Positions 1 through 5,575 of a DNA stretch of 11,309 nt are shown piece by piece (position 1 is the first letter of the stretch; each line of letters starts with the position of its first letter). Both the position numbers and the translations under genes were made by a program. The notes under the pieces are model-generated. The model saw only the letters and a program-made list of their open reading frames with translations. It had not been told where the DNA came from and searched no databases. Origin of the DNA: Robiginitomaculum sp036478975 (GTDB lineage: Bacteria > Pseudomonadota > Alphaproteobacteria > Caulobacterales > Maricaulaceae); NCBI GenBank assembly GCA_036478975.1, contig JAZGFA010000130.1:1-11309 (forward strand), given 5' to 3'.

Positions 1-131
1 CTAGCCTTTTGCTCAATGTCGTCAAAGCGGGCATCATTCGCTGATTTAAACGCGGCGAATGTAGCGGCAAAATCCGCCTGCGCCATGCGCGTATCAACGC
101 TCATTTTAGTTTCTTTTTTAGGTGTGCTCAC
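1..131 (-). CDS. Probable HK97-type major capsid protein, N-terminal fragment (GTA g5 position)
   Basis: Reading leftward from a GTG at 131-129, the frame stays open for 43 codons to the window edge. The GTG shares four bases (GTGA) with the stop of the prohead protease gene and follows an AAGGAGA ribosome-binding sequence at good distance. An in-frame ATG ten codons in is the alternative start. The visible residues are charged and Ala-rich and look helical, ending in DARFDDIEQKA, like the N-terminal delta/scaffold region that the prohead protease removes from HK97-fold capsid proteins. The capsid fold itself lies outside the window, so the identity rests on this helix and on position directly after the protease, as in RcGTA g4-g5. 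Confidence 0.72.
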   Translation of the reverse strand, partial: MSTPKKETKMSVDTRMAQADFAATFAAFKSANDARFDDIEQKA

Positions 132-631
132 AAAATTTCTCCTTGTTGAGAGTGAGAGGGGGTGGGGGTAGAAATATCGCCAATTTGGGTGATGCGCGCA
201 GCGCGCAGCATCGGGAAGGCGACGATAGAAACCTCCCAAAGATCAAGCTCTAACAGCTCTCGGCCGCTCGCGGTTTTGCGCGCGCGCACCGGGCGATAGC
301 CAATGGACAGGCCCGACAAAGCGCCGGCGCGCACAAGCGCCATGGTGCGCTCGCTGCGCGGCTCTCCGCCAATGATACGGCCCGAAACAAATAGGCCGCT
401 CCCGTCCTCAATTATGCGGTCCCACACGCCAATTGGCGCGCCGGTTTCATGGCCAAGCAGCATGGGCAGCCCGCCGCCCGCAAGCTTAATCAGGCTCGGC
501 GCAAAGGCTCCGCGCCGGACAATATCGCCGCTAAGGTCGGGATTGTTAAAGATGCTGGCATAGCCGGATAGGCGCAATTGCGCGCCCTGCCCCGCCGTAT
601 TTGGCAGGGTTTCAACTGTGTAGGTTTTCAT
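128..631 (-). CDS. HK97-family prohead protease (GTA g4-like)
   Basis: This 167-residue protein is a phage-type prohead maturation protease (U35/S78 family), the serine protease that trims capsid proteins in the assembled prohead. Visible family features in order are the entry motif GYASIFNNPDLSGDIV (residues 23-38), His61 in LLGHE, Ser109 in SGLSIGY, and Glu133 in DLWEVSIVAFP; these match the His/Ser/acidic catalytic pattern of the family. The length is normal for the compact GTA/prophage version. A GAAGAG sequence precedes the ATG and is a moderate ribosome-binding site. The gene follows the small g3.5-like gene by 30 nt, and its stop overlaps the next start by 4 nt, so coupled translation of protease and capsid is likely. 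Confidence 0.93.
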   Translation of the reverse strand: MKTYTVETLPNTAGQGAQLRLSGYASIFNNPDLSGDIVRRGAFAPSLIKLAGGGLPMLLGHETGAPIGVWDRIIEDGSGLFVSGRIIGGEPRSERTMALVRAGALSGLSIGYRPVRARKTASGRELLELDLWEVSIVAFPMLRAARITQIGDISTPTPSHSQQGEIL

Positions 632-661
632 AAAAACTCTTCGTAAGTTTTGGGGTTAAGG

Positions 662-919
662 CTAATTATCGGCCTTGTTATCGAGGCGTTGCTCAATGCG
701 GCCTAGGCTTTGGCGGGCCATGCTCATTTGCTCTTCAAGCCGAGCAAGGCGCTCGGATACGGGCAGGGCTTGCTGCGCCCGCGATTCCAAATCCGTCAGC
801 CGCGCCTCCGCCGCGCCCGCCCACATCAAAGCGCCCGCTGTTTGAATGGAGATTGCAAAGATAATCGACAGGGTGATAGTGCGGTCAAAGCGCAGGCTTT
901 TCACGTCACCCTCGCTCAT
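662..919 (-). CDS. Small membrane/coiled-coil protein in GTA g3.5 position
   Basis: This is an 85-residue protein with one hydrophobic segment (about residues 14-36) followed by a long amphipathic helix (about 39-83) containing heptad-like ERLARLEEQM and LGRIEQRLD. Its ATG overlaps the portal stop codon (ATGA), so it is translationally coupled to the portal. A small protein between portal and prohead protease is a recognised feature of RcGTA-type clusters (g3.5, described as a head formation protein). Position, size and coiled-coil composition agree with that assignment, but I cannot show homology by alignment. A generic phage membrane accessory protein such as a holin- or spanin-like product is the alternative, though lysis genes are not expected between portal and protease. 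Confidence 0.72.
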   Translation of the reverse strand: MSEGDVKSLRFDRTITLSIIFAISIQTAGALMWAGAAEARLTDLESRAQQALPVSERLARLEEQMSMARQSLGRIEQRLDNKADN

Positions 920-2106
920 AACGCGCTCACGCCGGCAAGGGCGCGTTTCTCGTCATCGGTGAGAAAGCTCGCCTGCCCTAATTTGGCCCAAAGTTTTGCC
1001 TGACTTTCGGCCAGCGCGGGAATGTCATCAAGGTCAACGCGAATACCCAAATCCTCGCCAAACCAAGGCCGTAGCCAGCCCTCTAGGGAGCGCGCGGTTT
1101 TGCGCGTAAGCGGGATAATCGTTTGCCGCCAAAATGCCTGATTGGCTTCTTTGTAATTGGAATAGGTATTGTCACCCGGAATGCCGAGCAGCATGGGCGG
1201 AACCCCGAAAGCCAGCGCAATTTCGCGGGCCGCCTCGCGCCGCGCCGTGGTGAAATCCATATCTTGCGGCGACAAACTCATCGGTTTCCAGTCAAGCCCG
1301 CCCTCTAAAAGCAAAGGCCGGCCCGCCGAGCGCGCTCCGCTATGACTGCCCTCAAGTTCGGCCTTAAGCCGGCTATATTGGTCATCGGATAGGCGCGCGC
1401 TAGGGTCGGTGTTTTTATAAATCAAAGCCCCGCTAGGCCGCGCCGAATTATCGAGCAAAGCCTTGGCCCAAACCCCGCCTTCATTATGCACGTCAATCGC
1501 TTGCGCCGCTGCCTCTAGGGGGGAGAAACCGTAGCTGTCATTGGTCGGGTGGAACAGGCGCATATGATGGATAGCGGCGCGGCCACTGGCGGCGTCACGA
1601 ACGTAGCGGCGCTTATGGCCACCCGCCTCATATTCCCAAGCGGCGGGCCAACCGTCACGGCCCGGCACAACCCGCATACGGTCAGGGCGCAAGGCGTAGA
1701 GCGCACTTGGCACTTCATCAATCAGCGCCGCTTCAAAATAAGCGTTTCCGCTCATTTGCAGATAGCCGTAAAACGCTTCAAATAATTCAGGGGCGGACAT
1801 GTGCGGATGCGGGTTTTGCAAAAGCTTTGCCGCGGGGTCGCCGGCAATGCACTCCCCGCCGCGCATGACGCACAGCGGAGCCGAGGCTGCCGCCTCCGCA
1901 ATCATCCGGATACAGCGATACACAATGGCATTGCGCTGATAGCCTTCTTTGGCCAGGGTTTGGTAATTACGCGGGGTCCACGCCGCCTTGCCGCCCATGT
2001 GCAATGCCATATAGCTAGACGAGCCGGATTTAACCTGCTCAGGGGCCGTGTTTTTCACATGCGGTTTCAGTGACGGCGCGAGGCGCGCCGAAAGCCAATT
2101 CATCAT
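916..2106 (-). CDS. HK97-family phage portal protein (GTA g3-like)
   Basis: This 396-residue portal protein would form the dodecameric ring at the head vertex through which DNA is packaged and to which the connector and tail attach. Family hallmarks are the N-terminal NAIVYRCIRMIAEAAASAPL helix (59-78), SGNAYFE (119-125), the region around SPLEAAAQAIDVHNEG (195-210), and the highly typical FTTARREAAREIALAFGVPP (285-304) followed by MLLGIPGDNTYSNYKEANQAFW. Two ATGs occur in tandem; the first is 6 nt after AAGGA and is preferred. The length is normal for the family. About 195 nt without a gene precede it, holding an exact CtrA-type box, so the portal gene may begin its own transcription unit. 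Its stop overlaps the next gene by 4 nt. Confidence 0.95.
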   Translation of the reverse strand: MMNWLSARLAPSLKPHVKNTAPEQVKSGSSSYMALHMGGKAAWTPRNYQTLAKEGYQRNAIVYRCIRMIAEAAASAPLCVMRGGECIAGDPAAKLLQNPHPHMSAPELFEAFYGYLQMSGNAYFEAALIDEVPSALYALRPDRMRVVPGRDGWPAAWEYEAGGHKRRYVRDAASGRAAIHHMRLFHPTNDSYGFSPLEAAAQAIDVHNEGGVWAKALLDNSARPSGALIYKNTDPSARLSDDQYSRLKAELEGSHSGARSAGRPLLLEGGLDWKPMSLSPQDMDFTTARREAAREIALAFGVPPMLLGIPGDNTYSNYKEANQAFWRQTIIPLTRKTARSLEGWLRPWFGEDLGIRVDLDDIPALAESQAKLWAKLGQASFLTDDEKRALAGVSAL

Positions 2107-2301
2107 AATTCATCCTTGATAACATGGCGCAAAAAAGACCGCCGCGGTAATAGCCGAGCAGTCTGATGCGTAAGGTTTACGTTTAAGGGCGCGGCGCTAT
2201 TTCGACGCGCTTCTCAAACCATGGATGAAATATAGGCCAGTTGCGGGCGGCGGGGATATATCTGTTTAAACTTTTGTTAACCAATTGAAAAAATAGAGAG
2301 T
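2107..2301 (-). other. Non-coding stretch upstream of the portal gene
   Basis: This is the largest gap within the head cluster. It contains no convincing reading frame. Its only recognisable elements are the CtrA-type box at 2266-2281, an AT-rich patch (ATATATC on the plus strand near 2256-2262), and the portal ribosome-binding site AAGGA. No clear terminator with a T-run is seen after the upstream gene. A leader of this size before a structural gene in an otherwise compact cluster suggests a promoter region; that is inference. Confidence 0.5.
2266..2281 (-). promoter_or_regulatory. CtrA-type box upstream of the portal gene
   Basis: The plus strand reads TTAAACTTTTGTTAAC, an exact TTAA-N7-TTAAC match to the CtrA binding consensus of Alphaproteobacteria. 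It sits 20 nt beyond the stop codon of the helical-protein gene and about 160 nt upstream of the portal start. The full consensus, including the final C, is on the plus strand; on the minus strand the symmetric TTAA-N7-TTAA core is kept. CtrA is a response regulator that controls cell-cycle and motility genes and is required for GTA expression in Rhodobacter. Binding here is inferred from the motif only. Confidence 0.6.
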
Positions 2302-2727
2302 TTATGCCGCGCTAATCACGGATATAGGCTTTTCCCTGCGGCCTAATAGGCTCATTACCGTGGTATAATTTTTCTTAGCGGCGCGGCGCAGGGCGGCATC
2401 GCCTAACATGGACGCCACGGTAATTGCGCCCTTATAGGCAATGGCGGCATGTTCTAATGCTTGGGTGTGGCCTTCATTGCGGCCAAGTTTAAGCAGGCTA
2501 TCGCCGAGCGCCTTTTGAATTTCGCCGTGGGATATTGGCGTTTCCTCTTGGGTGTAAAAATTATTGGCTTTAGCAAGGGAGCGTACGGCTTCAATAAGCG
2601 GAGCCACATCGCCGGTTTGCGCCGCAAGCTCCATCATACCCAAGGCCAGCTCACTATTGAGCGCAGCAAGGTCAGCTGCGGATTCTCGCAAATCGCGACG
2701 CAGTGATATTTTAATGCCTTTAACCAT
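2302..2727 (-). CDS. Small helical protein, possibly TPR-like, unknown function
   Basis: This 141-residue protein is not confidently recognised. The start at 2727 is chosen because GGAGG lies 8 nt upstream; an in-frame ATG six codons earlier would overlap that ribosome-binding site and has none of its own. The protein appears almost wholly alpha-helical: a basic N-terminus (KGIKISLRRDLRE), helices rich in Ala/Leu, then ISHGEIQKALGDSLLKLG and ALEHAAIAYKGAITVASMLG, a pair spaced like tetratricopeptide repeats with the usual small residues. The end is basic (LGRREKP). It has no signal peptide or membrane segment. It interrupts the GTA-like order between terminase and portal and is flanked by two exact CtrA-type boxes, so it may have its own promoter. 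It could be a small adaptor/scaffold or a GTA regulator; nothing in the sequence decides this. Confidence 0.8.
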   Translation of the reverse strand: MVKGIKISLRRDLRESAADLAALNSELALGMMELAAQTGDVAPLIEAVRSLAKANNFYTQEETPISHGEIQKALGDSLLKLGRNEGHTQALEHAAIAYKGAITVASMLGDAALRRAAKKNYTTVMSLLGRREKPISVISAA

Positions 2728-2773
2728 GGTTTTATCCTCCACCAAATTAGGATTAGCGTGTGACGAATTAGAG

Positions 2774-2788
2774 TTAATATGCTGTTAA
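2774..2788 (-). promoter_or_regulatory. CtrA-type box in the promoter of the helical-protein gene
   Basis: On the minus strand the sequence is TTAACAGCATATTAAC, an exact TTAA-N7-TTAAC CtrA consensus reading toward the gene that starts at 2727 (the final C pairs with position 2773). The second half-site (TTAACT, 2777-2772) lies 16 nt before TAATCC (2755-2750), a weak -10-like hexamer. That would place a transcription start near 2743, just ahead of the GGAGG ribosome-binding site at 2740-2736. Overlap of a CtrA box with the -35 position is the arrangement of CtrA-activated promoters in Caulobacter. No binding data are available from sequence alone. Confidence 0.65.
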
Positions 2789-2819
2789 TAAAGGCCAAAT
2801 TGAGGCTAAGTTTATCCGC

Positions 2820-3356
2820 CTATCTGAGGTTTATCTGAAACGCTATGGCCCGCGCCGCCGCCGTGAAATTCGCATTAGTTTTCACGCGCTCAAGCGGCAA
2901 GCCGCAAGCGATAAAAATTCTATCTTTCAAATCATCCGCGTAATGCACGGGCATAGCGTTGTTTTTCCCCTTATCATGGATGCTGCCGTCAAGCTCTATC
3001 GCCATTAAGGGCGCGCCATTCGCGGCGCAAATCAAAAAATCCACATGGCGTGATTTCACCCGCCCGCGAAGTCGCCAGCGCTCCGGACCGTCCTTAACCT
3101 GCGGGCTAACACCGACAATGTCTTCCATGCGCACCTTGGTCAGCAATAGGCAATTTGAGCGCCCCAATGCCGCGCGCAGGGCTTCAAAAAATGCGCGCTC
3201 CGAGCGGTTAACAAATATGCTTTTTGCGAGCGCGTAATGGCGCGCATCCCCGCCGGGCATGGCGCGGGTTTGCGGCGGCGCATAGGGGGAGCGCGCCCCC
3301 AGCGCCAGCCATAGCACGCAAAGGCCAATAAAAATTATGATGCCAAGTTCAAACAT
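2820..3356 (-). CDS. Membrane-anchored DUF2726 family protein (nuclease-like fold suspected)
   Basis: This 178-residue protein has an N-terminal hydrophobic anchor (residues 3-20) and a short Pro-rich linker. A soluble DUF2726 domain follows from about 42 to the end. It shows FFEALRAALG (57-66), LLTKVRMEDIVGV, then RHVDFLICAANGAPLMAIELDG (103-124) and LPLERVKTNANF near the C-terminus. The Asp106 strand followed by Glu121-Leu-Asp123 resembles the core of restriction-endonuclease-like (PD-(D/E)XK) folds, and DUF2726 has been suspected to be nuclease-related; activity is inference. It lies 58 nt after the terminase gene on the same strand, between terminase and portal, where RcGTA has no gene. 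It may ride in the terminase transcript. It could be a cargo gene unrelated to particle assembly. Confidence 0.82.
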   Translation of the reverse strand: MFELGIIIFIGLCVLWLALGARSPYAPPQTRAMPGGDARHYALAKSIFVNRSERAFFEALRAALGRSNCLLLTKVRMEDIVGVSPQVKDGPERWRLRGRVKSRHVDFLICAANGAPLMAIELDGSIHDKGKNNAMPVHYADDLKDRIFIACGLPLERVKTNANFTAAARAIAFQINLR

Positions 3357-3414
3357 GGCGAAAGACTAGCACCATAAAGCAAAGAGAACAAACAGTGAAT
3401 ATTTTTAATCACAG

Positions 3415-4692
3415 TTAAATCCACCTTATGCGCGCCCCGCCCCGTCCCTTAAGCATTAATTCGGTTACCGCCCAGACAAGGGCGTCGGCGCGGTCCGGGC
3501 TTTTACGGCCCATAAGCGCGCTCCCCATCAGGCACAGCTCATCCTCTAGGGCTTTAAAGCGCCCCGCATGGCGCACTTTTCCCTGTTCATAAAGCGCGGC
3601 AACCGGCTCTGCCCTCGCGGTTTTGCCGACGCTAGCGCGCACATTACGCACGGGAACGCGATCATCAACGGAGCGCAATATGGTCGAGACCATCTCCCCG
3701 CCTTGGTTGACTTCGGCGAGTAAATAATTCGCCCCCCATTCCTGATACAAATCCACCGCCCTTTGCGCCCAGCCCTGCGGGCTTTGCCCTTGGGTGGTTC
3801 CATCGTGCAATATGATAGCGCGAGCCGCCGCGCCGTGGCCGCTAAGTCCGGCCACGATAAGCCCGCAACTATCGGCCCGCGCCCCGCTCGTCACCGGCGG
3901 ATCAATCGCGACGATGATTTTATCGAGGGTCGGCGGCGTATCAATATAGGCGGCGTCCATCATGACGTAATTCCATAAAGCCCCCGGCGCATCGGTCAGC
4001 ATTTCCCCGCCCAGTTCTTGGCGGCCCAAACGCGTGCCGCCATATTCCGCCTCCATCGTCTCTATGAAACTGGCCGCAAGGTGGTTTTGATTATCGCTAG
4101 TGGTCATATGGCTAATGCGCACAATTGGGTTTTTCAAAAGCGCCTTTAACGCCGGCAGTGGTTTTGGCGTCGTCGTCATCACAAGGCGCGGGCGCTGCCC
4201 AAGGCGCAGGGCCAGCCGCAAATTTGACAGCGTGTCTTCTGGGTAGCTCCACGCGCAAAACTCATCCGCCCACGCGCAGTCAAATTGCGGCCCGCGCAGA
4301 CCGTCCGGCTCCTCGGCGCTAAACACTTGCCCAATCGCCCCGTTAGGCCATTCAAGGCGGCGGCGAGAGGAGCGATAGGTGGGACGCTCGGACGGATAGC
4401 CCAAGCGCAGCAGCCCGCTCTCCCCCTCCAGCATAACTTCGCGCGCATCATTATAGGTCGGCGCGATAAGGGCTATGCGCCGCGCGCCGCCGCAGAAAAC
4501 TTGCTCTCTTATCCACTCCGCTCCGGTCCGGGTTTTGCCAGAGCCGCGCCCGCCAAGTAAAAGCCAAATTAGCCAATCATCATCCGGCGGCGTTTGGTTA
4601 TCGCGCGCATATAAACCCCATATGTGGTCGATATGGGCCAATAATTCTGGCGGGCAGCCTTCAAGAATTTTCCGGTATTTTTTCCGTGTCAT
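3415..4692 (-). CDS. terL: Terminase large subunit (GTA g2-like)
   Basis: This is the ATPase/nuclease motor that cuts and pumps DNA into the prohead. From the start at 4692 (425 residues), Walker A is GGRGSGKT (47-54), Walker B is CAWADEF with Asp143/Glu144, the coupling motif is VMTTTP (171-176), and the RNase H-like nuclease shows Asp264 in VAIDPP, Glu327 in LLAEVNQGGEM, and Asp400/Asp403 in SPDRADALVWAV. An ATG at 4770 would add 26 residues not seen in RcGTA-like terminases and deepen the overlap with the upstream gene from 32 to 110 nt. The 4692 start gives the usual short lead-in to the ATPase, although neither start has a strong ribosome-binding site. Length and motifs are complete, so the motor appears functional. 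Confidence 0.93.
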   Translation of the reverse strand: MTRKKYRKILEGCPPELLAHIDHIWGLYARDNQTPPDDDWLIWLLLGGRGSGKTRTGAEWIREQVFCGGARRIALIAPTYNDAREVMLEGESGLLRLGYPSERPTYRSSRRRLEWPNGAIGQVFSAEEPDGLRGPQFDCAWADEFCAWSYPEDTLSNLRLALRLGQRPRLVMTTTPKPLPALKALLKNPIVRISHMTTSDNQNHLAASFIETMEAEYGGTRLGRQELGGEMLTDAPGALWNYVMMDAAYIDTPPTLDKIIVAIDPPVTSGARADSCGLIVAGLSGHGAAARAIILHDGTTQGQSPQGWAQRAVDLYQEWGANYLLAEVNQGGEMVSTILRSVDDRVPVRNVRASVGKTARAEPVAALYEQGKVRHAGRFKALEDELCLMGSALMGRKSPDRADALVWAVTELMLKGRGGARIRWI

Positions 4693-4984
4693 TGATGTTT
4701 CGGAACTGCTCAACAAGTCGCGTAATAATACGGTCTCGCTCTTCGGGGGGAGGGGGAGGAAGGTCTTCATAGCTAAGATATTTTTCTTTATCCTCTAATT
4801 GAATCACCGCTTCATTATGACCTGCAATATCGCCATTGGTTTTAAGCAGCACGGAAATAGCGCGCGCCTTTTTCTCGAAAATATCGGGCGCAATTTCACC
4901 CTCCGCAGCATCAGCCATGGCGCAAAGCTCATCCATAAGACGGTTGATTACGCAATATATCGGGTCTGGTGATATAATGTTCAT
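4661..4984 (-). CDS. Small-terminase-like protein (GTA g1 position)
   Basis: This 107-residue protein has a helical N-terminal half (LMDELCAMADAAEGEIAPDI), then FEKKARAISVLLKTNGDI (36-53), a proline-rich joint (DLPPPPPEERD, 74-84), and a C-terminal helix IITRLVEQFRNI (86-97). The 'EKKARAISVLLKT' helix and the short acidic/Pro linker are what I would expect of the small protein encoded just upstream of the large terminase in alphaproteobacterial GTAs (RcGTA g1, shown to be the small terminase). Conventional small-terminase DNA-binding domains are not evident. Its 3' end overlaps terL, consistent with translational coupling. The ATG at 4984 has no strong ribosome-binding site. The assignment relies mostly on position and helix pattern. 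Confidence 0.7.
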   Translation of the reverse strand: MNIISPDPIYCVINRLMDELCAMADAAEGEIAPDIFEKKARAISVLLKTNGDIAGHNEAVIQLEDKEKYLSYEDLPPPPPEERDRIITRLVEQFRNINDTEKIPENS

Positions 4985-5033
4985 GCGCCCAGTATGGGGG
5001 CGGTTTTAAAGGCGGGGATATTGTTGCAAGCCG

Positions 5034-5492
5034 CTAGCCTATTTCAGGTTCTCCGGGCCATTGGACGATGAATCTATGTTGCTCATCTTCGGGCACGCCC
5101 TCCTCTGACACGGTGGCGTGTTGAACGCTCATGCCCTGCTCATTAATGGTCTGGCGGCTGCCGGTGATAAGGTGGTGATAATCCGGCAAGTCTTTGCCTT
5201 CGGCAATAAGGCGGTAGCTACACGTGCGCGGCATCCATTTTAGCGCGCCCGCATTATCGGGCGTAACCTGCACGCAATCTGGAACTAGCGCCGTGCGGTT
5301 AGGGTAATTCGTGCATTGGCAGGTGGCGGTGTCGAACAGTTTGCAGGTGACATTGGTGACATAAATAGCCCCCGTATCCTCGTCCTCCATGCGGATGCAA
5401 CAGCACTTACCACAGCCATCGCAAAGCGACTCCCATTCGGAGCTGCTCATTTCGTGCATATTTTTTGTTTTCCAAAACTGGTTTTTTGTCAT
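5034..5492 (-). CDS. ycgN: YcgN/UPF0260 family cysteine-cluster protein
   Basis: This is a 152-residue member of the UPF0260 (YcgN) family, conserved cytoplasmic proteins with a CxxCxxCC-type cluster that probably binds zinc or an iron-sulfur centre; the biochemical role is not established. The N-terminus FWKTKNMHEMSSSEWESLCD (residues 6-25) is the characteristic opening. It is followed by CDGCGKCCC (24-32), Cys50, CQC (58-60), Cys73 and Cys91, and by SYRLIAEGKDLPDYHHLITG (92-111), all positioned as in the E. coli protein. The length is normal. The start has GAGAT about 6 nt upstream. The gene is divergent from the penicillin-binding protein gene and lies 49 nt ahead of the small terminase on the same strand, so the head cluster may be read partly from its promoter. 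Confidence 0.95.
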   Translation of the reverse strand: MTKNQFWKTKNMHEMSSSEWESLCDGCGKCCCIRMEDEDTGAIYVTNVTCKLFDTATCQCTNYPNRTALVPDCVQVTPDNAGALKWMPRTCSYRLIAEGKDLPDYHHLITGSRQTINEQGMSVQHATVSEEGVPEDEQHRFIVQWPGEPEIG

Positions 5493-5575
5493 AATTTCAT
5501 CTCAATTGGAGCCGTTATTCTAGGTTGACGCGTAAGGCTTTGAAGCGCAAGGGATGGCGTGAGGATTTATTGATT
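5493..5575. promoter_or_regulatory. Divergent intergenic region, ycgN / penicillin-binding protein
   Basis: This 83-nt stretch separates two divergent genes and must hold or overlap both promoters. I see the ribosome-binding sites (GAGAT toward ycgN, GAGG at about 5560 toward the other gene) but no convincing -35/-10 pair and no CtrA box. Promoter placement is inferred from gene orientation only. Confidence 0.4.

Noticed and set aside
1549..1785. Plus-strand reading frame inside the portal gene
   Set aside because: The portal frame carries clear family motifs throughout; the opposite frame has none.
3405..3418. TTAATCACAGTTAA between terL and the DUF2726 gene as a third CtrA box
   Set aside because: The half-sites are separated by 6 nt, not 7, which breaks the helical phasing of the consensus, and part of it is the terL stop codon.
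1..4984. Active integrated prophage
   Set aside because: No integrase, repressor, replication or lysis gene, and no attachment repeat, is present in the window; the gene order favours a GTA. The left part is unseen, so this is not final.
5316..5528. Plus-strand frame leading into the penicillin-binding protein region
   Set aside because: It lies antisense to the well-supported ycgN gene and shows no domain or ribosome-binding site.
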